This document shows, one piece after another, positions 34,001 to 39,314 of a DNA stretch of 64,000 nt. The notes beneath the pieces were generated by a model, which was not told where the DNA came from, did not search any database, and saw only the letters and a program-made list of their open reading frames with translations. The position numbers were made by a program, and so were the translations under genes. The stretch's first letter is position 1. The number at the start of each line of letters is the position of its first letter. Source of the DNA: an uncultured Prevotella sp. (lineage in GTDB: Bacteria > Bacteroidota > Bacteroidia > Bacteroidales > Bacteroidaceae); NCBI GenBank assembly GCA_900316295.1, contig ONCJ01000002.1, positions 39,773 to 103,772 of the forward strand, in the 5' to 3' direction.

Positions 34001-36822
34001 GTATGATGGAAGCTCGTCTGTGGTATAGCGCCCTGAATGTCGGACAGTTCAGTACCTACGGACTGCACCGCTTGTCGGGCTATGAGAAAGACCTCGTAGA
34101 CTACTATCCGATGAATGAGGGCTCTGGCGAATATGCTACCGACTACACTCAAGGTGCTAACGCGCGTCTGATTGGTACCAGCTGGGCAATGCCTCATGGT
34201 ATGTCGCTGAGCTTAGAGAAGAGCGACAATGGTCTGGAAATGACGCAGGATGCTTTGAACCGCACCATCGATCAGGACTACACACTGATGTTTTGGTTCA
34301 AGACCGATGCTGCTGGGCGTGGTACCCTGCTCTCTAATGGCAGCGGTCTGAAGGATGGTAGTGATGCAAAGAACCAGTTCAACATAGGATTCGATGGTGA
34401 CAAACTGATGTATCGTTCTAACGGCTTTGCTACTCATGTGGCAGGCGACTGGAGCGACAACCAGTGGCACCATTACGCTATGACAGTGAACCGTGGTCGA
34501 AACGTGGTCAATATCTATATGGACAGAGTACTGCGTACCACGTTTGCGGCTGACAGCCTTGGTGGTATCAGCGGTAGTTCGTATATCGGTGTGACACCAG
34601 GTGGCATCACACCACTGAAGGGTTACATGGACGAATTGATACTGTTTGCTCAGGCTCTGCCGCAGCAACTCATCAACGTCTATTCGATGAAGAGTCCTAA
34701 TGGTGATGAGGCTGGTCTGCTGACCTACTTAGGCTTCGACCATCAAGAACGCAATCAGGAAAACGAGATAGTCCTGACACCATACGTATACAGTAAGAAA
34801 ATCTATCTGGATGCCGAAGGCAAAGTGCGCTATCAGCAAGACCCTGTGACGATGGAGTTTACAAATGTTCCGGCACGCGACTACCTCTTCAAAGACAAGG
34901 TGGATAAGATAGTGGCTCACATCGACGCTACGGTGTCTGCTCCAGTTGTACCTTTCGAGGAGGTGACAGGTCTGAACTACTCCTTCATAGGCAGAGGAAA
35001 CCAGATAATGATAGAGCTCGACGAGCCAGCTGTCAAACTCAACCATCGCCATGTATATGTGACATTACGTGACGTTGAGGACAGAAACGGCAACACGATG
35101 GCTTCGCCACAGACGGCATGCTACTATGTCGTCAACGGTAGCCTGCAGTGGGTTGTGAACCGTCTTAACTACACCATTAAGTATGGTAAGGGCGAGGATG
35201 CTGGCGAGGAACTGCAACTGCCGTTCTACAACAATGGATCAGCCAGCCATACCTACACCATCGAGAACTGCCCGAAGTGGCTCACACTGGACAAGTACAC
35301 CGACGTAATTGCACCGTTAGGCGTGGATGGTGTCGTAGCTAAGGTAAGCAAAGACCTAAACATCGGTACGTATAACGAGATATTATATCTGGTCGATGAG
35401 GATGGTATTGTAGAACCGTTCTACCTCAACCTGACTATTGAGGGCGATCAGCCCGACTGGGCATCGAGTGTCAGCGGCGACCTGCTGAAAAACTCTATGA
35501 GCATCAGCGGACTGGTATATCTCTACGGTGAACTTGATACTGACGAACGCGACATCGTGGGTGCCTTCGATAATGAAGGCGTTTGTCACGGCTTCGCTAA
35601 CATCAGTCACAATACCAAGACTGGCGAGACTGGTCTGTATCTGACGGTCTATGACAGTCAGGCAAACGGCAGACCGCTGAGTTTCCGTCTGTGGCAGTAT
35701 AGCACCGGACGCGAGATTGTGCTGACCACCACACCTGCCATCACGTTTGCTAAGGATGCCATATTAGGTACTGACATTCCTGTGCGCTTCGACGGCAGTG
35801 AAGCCTTTATACAGAACTTCAAGCTGCAGGCTGGCTGGAACTGGGTATCGTTCAATGTCAACAGCTCGCAGCTGAGCAACGTGAACTCTCTGCTCAGCAG
35901 TATGAGATGGAACGATGGTGACGTCCTGACCGAACTGGGCAGTGACCTGACGATGACATACGAGGAGGATAAGAAGATGTGGGTAGCCTCAGGAAGCACG
36001 AAGGGCGTAGTCATCTCACCGAAGATGTCGTATGCCATCAAGGTGAAGGAGCCTTGCACCTTCCCGATCGGTGGTACCATCATCAAGAATGAGGACGATC
36101 GCACCATCACGGTATCTAAGGGTTGGAACGCTATTGGCTACACACCGATGGCCAACCTCACCGTTGAGGCAGCACTGACCGACTACTTCGACAACGCTGA
36201 GTCGGGCGACGTGATAAAGAGCCACACAGAGTTTGCTTACTTCACGAAGTCAGGCTCTACAGGTCGCTGGCGTGGTAGCCTGCAGTACATGAAACCTGGC
36301 GAGGGCTATATGTTGCTCCGCAAGGGAGAGGGAGAGGTCTCATTCACCTATCCGTTCTATGAGCTTGGCAGCTTCTTCATGACCGATAAACCTGCAGATG
36401 CAACAAGCAGTGCTGCACCACGCCATCGTAGTACGATGAATGTGAGTGCTGTGGTCGAGGGCATTGAGACTGAGGCTGGTGATGCCTTGATAGCTTACTC
36501 GAACGGCGAGGAGGTCGGCAATGTGGTTATCAATTCCGAATCGTCAGATGTCAACTATCTGAACATCGCTGGCGACAACCAGTCACCTATCTGGTTCGCC
36601 ATAGAGCGTGACGGTGAGATAATAGCTTCTACTCCGGAGATTATGACCTTCAAGACAAATGCTGTCGTCGGTAGTCCTGATGAGCCTACTGCCATCAATT
36701 TCGTACGTACCGAATACGAGAAGGATGGTAAGTGGTACACCATCAGCGGTCTGCCACTACAGAAGAAGCCTGTGCTCAGAGGAATCTACATCTTCAATGG
36801 CAAAAAGGTCGTGATTAAGTGA
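25024..36822 (+). CDS. Giant surface protein with beta-helix, LamG and tail modules (3932 aa)
   Basis: Signal peptide ends near QQAVA. ATG 25054 would give a tidier one (MKQFLQNLREQ) and may be the true start. Approximate layout from residue 1 at 25024: beta-sandwich N-terminus; three tandem units of about 220 residues (543-760, 760-980, 981-1180) with GLUG-like beta-helix motifs (FDGNGHTITFN, NATIKNLHVKGT, AGLVG, IENCQSS); Fn3-like 1367-1440; two carboxypeptidase-regulatory-like domains 1447-1640; a region with an RDPPG motif at 1980; a Big_5-like domain near 2800; two LamG-type domains (2860-3030, 3057-3240); BACON-like 3400-3480; GAF..CHG module 3480-3580; two GWNW-type units 3602-3780; short tail GIYIFNGKKVVIK. 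Probably cell-surface, exported by T9SS; the ligand is unknown. Confidence 0.85.
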   Translation: MENQNSKIIIMKQFLQNLREQRWLMLLVLLGWLLPQQAVADDGYDTFVDQSYMYNIYVSGSNTVTISVPLYDQEGADCYIVDGNLYASWEGQSEINLFHWALNGGSIAGDKSTCPTMIYSQAPGYFNVTLGNTTGVTRLDPHDWKPVNVARNSDGTTFSLSAVWVFPKELLGKNVKLRWHVQRDGTGRNKVWLDESAGLKQPDPITLPEANPVSPPVVTLATLNNDSTGRILVPWTMLPEKINKLHYEYNDANGRLVSVSMPTTTNGGTISLNAFEPHRNFRIIADYYEAQTVGDYLIKDAASEPQDLTMIHAPSGLTARPLGGANSKVELKWNVGNITDEDVAEIDFFEIQRSLTGKEEDFVTIGQEPFAKLGEDTKTVYTFVDSTYVDAITEEMLTDGYTLENLTYRVRRTITQGWGWGTDNPCASTAKCVMDNLHLLRIADYTATKVDDSYNVRVAWQYADEHNGVWDSRAKMMLRVTSLNLAGDTVEVKDVQLTEEDRTKCYKVVNLTRPCLKYKIELYVDRGTSPISLYDKSKMKEYFYAIRNVDDWKTFRDKVQAAKGEYDVNARLYADISTSISIGWESDRPYRGVFDGNGHTLTFNMELNENYCAPFRHVTNATIQNLHVTGTIKTKAQYAGGLVGYILNDNSALIENCQSSMTINTTNFTNGGFISRLGDRSTVILRNCKFDGSFEGAESHHNGGFIGYRQSESSTTIDNCLFAPDHINTGVESCETWARGASDATLNVINSYATMEYSSLLTIRNASDWHMFAVMVNEAVNKYDVNAVLAADITVSEHVGVTEGAMYHGTFNGNGHTITFNKDWKPTTDDRFIALFRHVGNATIKNLHVKGTVEFNRMYPAGIAAQVKDGTATIENCQSSVTLKGTMNGEGTLAGLVGRVSNASVVIRNSKFDGRFEGANCYGNGGFISWVDEKSKATIENCFFAPAAINTKYDKCKTWARQDDRGTVTVTNCHSTMDYGVFIIRNSADWDTFCDMITSANNAYWVDAALAADISITKSAASSRPWRGTFDGNGHTITVNIDGGTNYNIALFRSTSNHTIKNLHVKGNIKGGPYVAGLVGTTYGNNNTITNCRVSANLDYYSTSDKEYAGGFVGNGERTPQVITNCLFDGSIAGDRLDYAAAFISWQENQGNQITGNAFNNNLENASSYPISSSAVFSRDAILGMNFILSGAGESPAWANGRYGSNNWTYHAVEERSSTDLHNHKCWEEAHQVGNKSASDLVAQLGGSNWQVDSEGKVVPKMFDNYSTNPWYNGSITASQQVEALGKDNWHVVDGKAVPKAKIATETTDEDALANLGTWTKVGDTVVPTTTTVAEPNYATITPPTLDDFYHTSTGVIDKELVVEKHQSSVVLTWNTDGNPIDYFTVMRREVLAQGYGAWENVSPNIDQMTYEDKTVSPLKTYQYKVRATADCEGEHFTYTDSIVGACKNTGRLEGYVRFNDGTGIANAVVNIVGGSVELSAETDERGHYVADELPYQGTTRITYSVTLGSGLEAENNSYSVTFDDKINDVTVHELTVINGKRFSGHVTYEGTSIPVKGANFLVNGKLLHGATGKVVETDDEGAFSFRVIPDDNTIQVVKDGHKFVNNGWYKGPKGHYFSGDVADILFQDSTKVKLIGRVVGGNDQGKLPLANNLSKNNLGDNLKMVLTLEGDSKSWLVYDNLNRERTERDTVYLHTGNGDHKTVVKTMRKRMEVTPDPATGEYMLMLPPVRWKVQQVYCTGYPTLFQEGQASEVIDLTKSLTEKDTTYVGSYMDVDGNTISKPRATYNHVYNRIYRSPIQLTYKQLGYDSFDYFGDKNYNSSNLKGERAVVPLAYKNPADTTKALYTFDYPVFSLERKYNIQVQVAESYPYNNDLTSERIDYVKIGGGVATMHNGMKNGVAVDTLHLDDQGQAVFMVQADHTMQPLGTENALKTVTFSAEQDGSHYTAEPLRGYVLNMYPLGKSKDLLVEGQPLLFDILRDPPGAYSSATLAKGATLNSSYMMNIAMSGGVIFSFTLADKPTWFAGDNLGEYFGTVAGHYGGTFYGIDHSAEKVDISYTDLVFNYNGSKAWSYTMAIGQNISTSGDPSMVGADADLYIGMVQNVQVTPMSTIRAITDEMYQTMLARLGVGQVNTTGEVTQYAKYGTLVHIAEGVDANGKKFHLVRDLSIAHGPKIKSNFIYSQKQILEEVIPGKVKEIMDLLFTGTREEATQVANSTGKPVYLSLRQPTDPKFAYKNTTYNTDCFVANDTTHYVIILPSGKTMSDFPDEITEKSEIMYAWAKMIAQNEREKLNATDLIGNYDIAGAQGINYSETFDSNYSNSTSMYFPWGKQPDYFAGKGSGIGTTAATTIVNYGLGALFGYLESLKKLDPSIDKKGSSIDKDTGTNTSLKFNGTYFRWALLPVLTSQIVGTNGIANAYNRTESFTIAPGPTSRLNVDVYRVPMANTTVIENGKNPDDEFGNYNYNTTHGVDPEDIFSNYNFNGLTADAVAYLKDNSNAPDHGGPCSFVYRTRGGYTANPWEDQRKTKFYQAGSILDERTLKIDNPTISLDKHSVSGVSVNDPARFTVFLANESEKPEATNGLSTYQLFSVDQANVNGAKLSVNGQTLTTGGMTVSLVPGMTTQLELEVRPGKGYDYEGLTLGLMSPTDPEHAVATTQFDVHFLREAGAVNISVPADKWVLNTSAQQDPDRGWYLPVVINGFDRHQQNFDHIEFQYKESQRGDDAWTNLCSFYADSTLMADANGVCKLMEPNGNITTEFFGEGTVIERTYDLRAVLFCRNGGTYLTTASKVISGIKDTRRPQLFGTPEPKSGLLTRGDNIVFNFSEDIEYNNLSAITNFEVKGEVNNNDLSEMVSLQFTGQASAESDAKRNFSGKDLTIDLRIKPDTLEQRDMPLFSHGTNGQKLQLWFTKDYKLRAVINDQTFTSETAIKPNAFRQVAVSIDQTNGTLKFFCDGKVIGSGYKLEGQYTGTGPLIFGRTNELSRETSQYYKGRMMEARLWYSALNVGQFSTYGLHRLSGYEKDLVDYYPMNEGSGEYATDYTQGANARLIGTSWAMPHGMSLSLEKSDNGLEMTQDALNRTIDQDYTLMFWFKTDAAGRGTLLSNGSGLKDGSDAKNQFNIGFDGDKLMYRSNGFATHVAGDWSDNQWHHYAMTVNRGRNVVNIYMDRVLRTTFAADSLGGISGSSYIGVTPGGITPLKGYMDELILFAQALPQQLINVYSMKSPNGDEAGLLTYLGFDHQERNQENEIVLTPYVYSKKIYLDAEGKVRYQQDPVTMEFTNVPARDYLFKDKVDKIVAHIDATVSAPVVPFEEVTGLNYSFIGRGNQIMIELDEPAVKLNHRHVYVTLRDVEDRNGNTMASPQTACYYVVNGSLQWVVNRLNYTIKYGKGEDAGEELQLPFYNNGSASHTYTIENCPKWLTLDKYTDVIAPLGVDGVVAKVSKDLNIGTYNEILYLVDEDGIVEPFYLNLTIEGDQPDWASSVSGDLLKNSMSISGLVYLYGELDTDERDIVGAFDNEGVCHGFANISHNTKTGETGLYLTVYDSQANGRPLSFRLWQYSTGREIVLTTTPAITFAKDAILGTDIPVRFDGSEAFIQNFKLQAGWNWVSFNVNSSQLSNVNSLLSSMRWNDGDVLTELGSDLTMTYEEDKKMWVASGSTKGVVISPKMSYAIKVKEPCTFPIGGTIIKNEDDRTITVSKGWNAIGYTPMANLTVEAALTDYFDNAESGDVIKSHTEFAYFTKSGSTGRWRGSLQYMKPGEGYMLLRKGEGEVSFTYPFYELGSFFMTDKPADATSSAAPRHRSTMNVSAVVEGIETEAGDALIAYSNGEEVGNVVINSESSDVNYLNIAGDNQSPIWFAIERDGEIIASTPEIMTFKTNAVVGSPDEPTAINFVRTEYEKDGKWYTISGLPLQKKPVLRGIYIFNGKKVVIK

Positions 36823-36832
36823 GCGAAGAACT

Positions 36833-36950
36833 GAGCTTGCTCGAGTTCTTCCGAACGGAAAGGAGCTCGAGCGAAGCTCAAAAAATCGGTGTCCCGAAAT
36901 AACGAAATCCCGAGATCTCGGAATCCCGAAATAACGAAACAACGAAAAAA
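36833..36950. repeat. Inverted and direct repeats after the 3932-aa gene
   Basis: An imperfect hairpin (about 36836-36879) with GAGCTT..GCTCGAG arms is followed by a 12-base palindrome CCGAGATCTCGG flanked by direct copies of CCCGAAATAACGAAA. This fills the gap before the small lipoprotein gene. Confidence 0.6.
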
Positions 36951-36959
36951 AGAAAAAAT

Positions 36960-37751
36960 ATGAACAACACAAAGTTAATGTTCCTGTTGCTGGCAAGCCT
37001 CGTCCTTGGGGCTTGCGGCGGCAGCGATGGTGACGACAGTAATGGAGGTGGTGGCAATGGTAAGAATGCTCCATACACGGAGACCACTCTGGGTGAGGCT
37101 CCTTCTTGGCAGGTGGACTGGACCAACAATCAGGCAATTCCTAACTGGAAGAAGCCCGACTTCTCGGAGAACGAGAACTGGACCATCATTAAGGTGAAGA
37201 TGGAGGATGAACTGGCACCCTATGTCTCTAAGGACGACATGATGGCGCTCTTTGTTAATGGCGAACTGCGCGGACTGGCTAATCCTGCCGTTGACATCAG
37301 CACCGACAAGATGATAGAAGGTGGTAAGTTTGTCATGAAGGTATGGGGCAACGAGACGGGCAATGAAACCGTAAACATGTCGTTGCAATATTACAGCCAA
37401 AGACTGAAACATCTCTTCACCCTGAACGGCGACATCGCCATGGATCCGGACGAGACTGTGGGCATCGACGAGGAATATGTTCCTGAGTTCACGATGGGCT
37501 CTGCCAAGTATTCTGTGAAGAAGACAGTGGGAGTGGAGAGTCTTCTGACAAAGGTGGGTCTGACACCTGTCTCTGGTAACATCGTGGGAGCCTTCGTGGG
37601 CAACGAGTGCCGAGGTGTAGCTACGCTTTCAGTATCGGGCTTTACGCCGCTCGATATCTATGGCCGCAATACGGGTGAGGCTATCACGCTGAGGTATTAC
37701 GATGTAGCCTCCTACATTCTGTATACACTCACCGACCCCGTGAAGATATAA
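36960..37751 (+). CDS. Lipoprotein with two GAF..CRG-type modules
   Basis: A 263-aa lipoprotein: hydrophobic signal, lipobox LGAC (Cys19), then a Gly/Ser/Asp/Asn linker. The mature part is mainly two copies of a module shared with the two giant proteins: MMALFVNGELRGLA ... FVMKVWGN near 94-130, and IVGAFVGNECRGVA ... LDIYGRNTGEAITLRYYD near 209-252. I do not recognise a named domain. Its position directly after the 3932-aa gene, and the shared module, suggest that it works with the giant proteins at the cell surface, perhaps as an anchor. It ends at a terminator shared with the next, convergent gene. Confidence 0.75.
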   Translation: MNNTKLMFLLLASLVLGACGGSDGDDSNGGGGNGKNAPYTETTLGEAPSWQVDWTNNQAIPNWKKPDFSENENWTIIKVKMEDELAPYVSKDDMMALFVNGELRGLANPAVDISTDKMIEGGKFVMKVWGNETGNETVNMSLQYYSQRLKHLFTLNGDIAMDPDETVGIDEEYVPEFTMGSAKYSVKKTVGVESLLTKVGLTPVSGNIVGAFVGNECRGVATLSVSGFTPLDIYGRNTGEAITLRYYDVASYILYTLTDPVKI

Positions 37752-37790
37752 CGTTTAGAGGGCGAGGTTGTCCCTCAATGTGGGAAAAAT

Positions 37791-37823
37791 AAAGACGGCT
37801 GGATGTGTAATCCAGCCGTCTTT
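37791..37823. terminator. Bidirectional terminator between convergent lipoprotein genes
   Basis: 14-bp perfect stem AAAGACGGCTGGAT / ATCCAGCCGTCTTT with loop GTGTA. A- and T-rich ends suit both strands. Confidence 0.85.
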
Positions 37824-37841
37824 GTTGGTATCTAAGAAAGG

Positions 37842-38369
37842 TTATTCAGCCTTAGCCTCGCCTTCCTTCATGTTCAGCTTGATGTTGGCAACGAAGTCCT
37901 TGAATATCGGATTCTGCAGTGGGTCAACACTGTACTTGTTGGTTGAGATATATACGCTCAGCTTACCGTCGCCGTCCCCGTCAGCATTGATCAGCTTGGT
38001 GATATACATCAGGTCCTTGTCGTCAGCTGACTGGAATGCCTTGAAGGTGATGTCGCCAGCCTGGATGTCCTGCTCTGCTGGCAGTGGGTCGGTGAAGTCG
38101 GCATCGTTGGTATAGAAGTTGATCTCATGCTCCCATCCGGCGGTCTCGACAGCCTCTACGGAGATTCTGTACTTCACACTGTCCTCAAAGGTGAAGACAA
38201 TCTTGTTGTCGTTAACCTCACCTTCCTCAACAGTCCATCCTGTAGGCTGGATGAGGGTAAAGTACTTCTTTACTACTTCTTTGCCTTCGAGCTTAGGTGC
38301 CGAATTGCCACAGGCTACGAATGTTACTGCTGCGAATGCAACTACTGCGAAACTTAAAAACTTCTTCAT
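37842..38369 (-). CDS. Hypothetical lipoprotein (175 aa)
   Basis: A signal with lipobox FVAC followed by GNSAPKLEG. I do not recognise the mature domain: an alpha/beta protein with TFEDSVKYRISVE, INFYTND, and an acidic Asp/Gly-rich loop INADGDGDGKLSVYIS that could bind calcium. The start MKKFLSF at 38369 is chosen because the longer frame (to 38450) runs through the promoter at 38421-38451. It is a single gene, bounded by its own promoter and the shared terminator. Confidence 0.7.
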   Translation of the reverse strand: MKKFLSFAVVAFAAVTFVACGNSAPKLEGKEVVKKYFTLIQPTGWTVEEGEVNDNKIVFTFEDSVKYRISVEAVETAGWEHEINFYTNDADFTDPLPAEQDIQAGDITFKAFQSADDKDLMYITKLINADGDGDGKLSVYISTNKYSVDPLQNPIFKDFVANIKLNMKEGEAKAE

Positions 38370-38420
38370 AATTGTTGATTTTTGGTTAATAATGTGGATT
38401 AAATGATTAGTATATGTGTG

Positions 38421-38451
38421 CAAAGATAAATATATTATGAAAAAAATCAAA
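38421..38451 (-). promoter_or_regulatory. Promoter of the 175-aa lipoprotein gene
   Basis: Minus strand TTTG (38451-38448), 19 bases, TATCTTTG (38428-38421). Leader about 48 bases. Confidence 0.75.
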
Positions 38452-38531
38452 ACTAAACCCCAAAAAACTTAAAACCAAAAACTAAAAACTTTATTAAGAC
38501 AACGTATAAATTAAGAAAAAAGTTATCATTA

Positions 38532-38565
38532 TTTGTAGGTATTATGAATTAAATTTCTATCTTTG
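38532..38565 (+). promoter_or_regulatory. Promoter of the ferredoxin gene
   Basis: TTTG (38532-38535), 22 bases, TATCTTTG (38558-38565). The spacer is slightly long; the -7 box is perfect. Leader about 70 bases. Confidence 0.65.
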
Positions 38566-38638
38566 CATCAACAAAAAGTAGGTATTCGATACCGAAAAGG
38601 TTATACTAAAACATTATTAACATTATAAATTTAAGACT

Positions 38639-38806
38639 ATGGCTTACGTAATTAGTGAAGATTGTATCGCATGTGGTACATGTATTGATGAGTGTCCATC
38701 TGGTGCTATCTCTGAGGGCGATATCTATTCTATCGATCCTGATGCATGCACAGAGTGTGGAACATGCGCAGATGTTTGTCCAAACGAGGCTATCAGCCTT
38801 CCATAA
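38639..38806 (+). CDS. 2[4Fe-4S] ferredoxin (55 aa)
   Basis: A small soluble electron carrier. The 55 residues contain two complete cluster motifs: C9xxC12xxC15xxxC19P and C37xxC40xxC43xxxC47P. The two halves (DCIACGTCIDECP and ACTECGTCADVCP) are the usual internal duplication. Length and start (MAYVISEDC) fit clostridial-type ferredoxins, which serve pyruvate:ferredoxin oxidoreductase and similar enzymes in anaerobes. It is a single gene with its own promoter and a strong terminator. The partner enzyme is not in the window. Confidence 0.95.
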   Translation: MAYVISEDCIACGTCIDECPSGAISEGDIYSIDPDACTECGTCADVCPNEAISLP

Positions 38807-38841
38807 GGATTTACATAAAAAAGTTACTGATTAATTCACTG

Positions 38842-38870
38842 GCGGCTTCCTTTGGGAGCCGCTTTTTTTT
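38842..38870 (+). terminator. Terminator of the ferredoxin gene
   Basis: 9-bp stem GCGGCTTCC / GGGAGCCGC (one G-T pair), loop TTT, followed by eight T. Confidence 0.9.
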
Positions 38871-38884
38871 GTAGGCAAGCAAGA

Positions 38885-39007
38885 AAAATTACGCATTACG
38901 ACACCATCCTCGATGCACAGCATTTCGACCTCAGTGGTCGCCACGTAGAGCCTGCCGCCAAGGGCATACATCTTTTATCCTCGGATTTTGCAGTAGTTAT
39001 ATCGTAA
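38885..39007 (+). pseudogene. Remnant of a surface-protein C-terminal tail
   Basis: An open stretch of about 38 codons without a start, just after the ferredoxin terminator. It translates through FDLSGRHVEPAAKGIHL and ends VVIS before TAA. This closely follows the short tail of the neighbouring surface proteins (SLDGRKV ... LPKGVYI ... VIK; SGLPLQ ... LRGIYI ... VVIK). It is best read as the decayed 3' end of a lost surface-protein gene; the stop lies in the first unit of the following AT-rich array. Confidence 0.5.
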
Positions 39008-39202
39008 TATACTACATATGTCAAAGTAATATATTATATATTACCGACCAATATATTATATATTACCGACCAATATATTATATATTACCGACCAATATAT
39101 TATATATTACTTAGTAATATACCATATATTACTTTGTAATATACCATATATTACTTTGTAATATACCCTATATTACTTTGCAATATACCATATATTACTT
39201 TT
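39003..39202. repeat. AT-rich tandem array of near-palindromic units
   Basis: About nine units of 22-24 bases. Three identical units of GACCAATATATTATATATTACC type are followed by four to five of TTTGTAATATACCATATATTAC type. Each is nearly self-complementary around GTAATATAT..ATATTAC. With the tail remnant it fills most of the 508-base gap between the ferredoxin and the TPR gene. Confidence 0.9.
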
Positions 39203-39255
39203 AGAAATGAATGGAATTGTTGGATAAAACGAACGTACTTGACTGATAAAACAAT

Positions 39256-39288
39256 AAAAAGGGCTGTGTCGTCAGATAGACACAGCCC
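39256..39288 (-). terminator. Terminator of the exbB-TPR operon
   Basis: 10-bp stem GGGCTGTGTC / GACACAGCCC (39261-39270 with 39279-39288), followed on the minus strand by a T-run. Confidence 0.8.
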
Positions 39289-39314
39289 CATGATATGGTT
39301 GTTGTTGTATTCTT

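Noticed and set aside
39003-39202. AT-rich array considered as a CRISPR
   Set aside because: Units are only 22-24 bases, with no unique spacers and no cas genes nearby.
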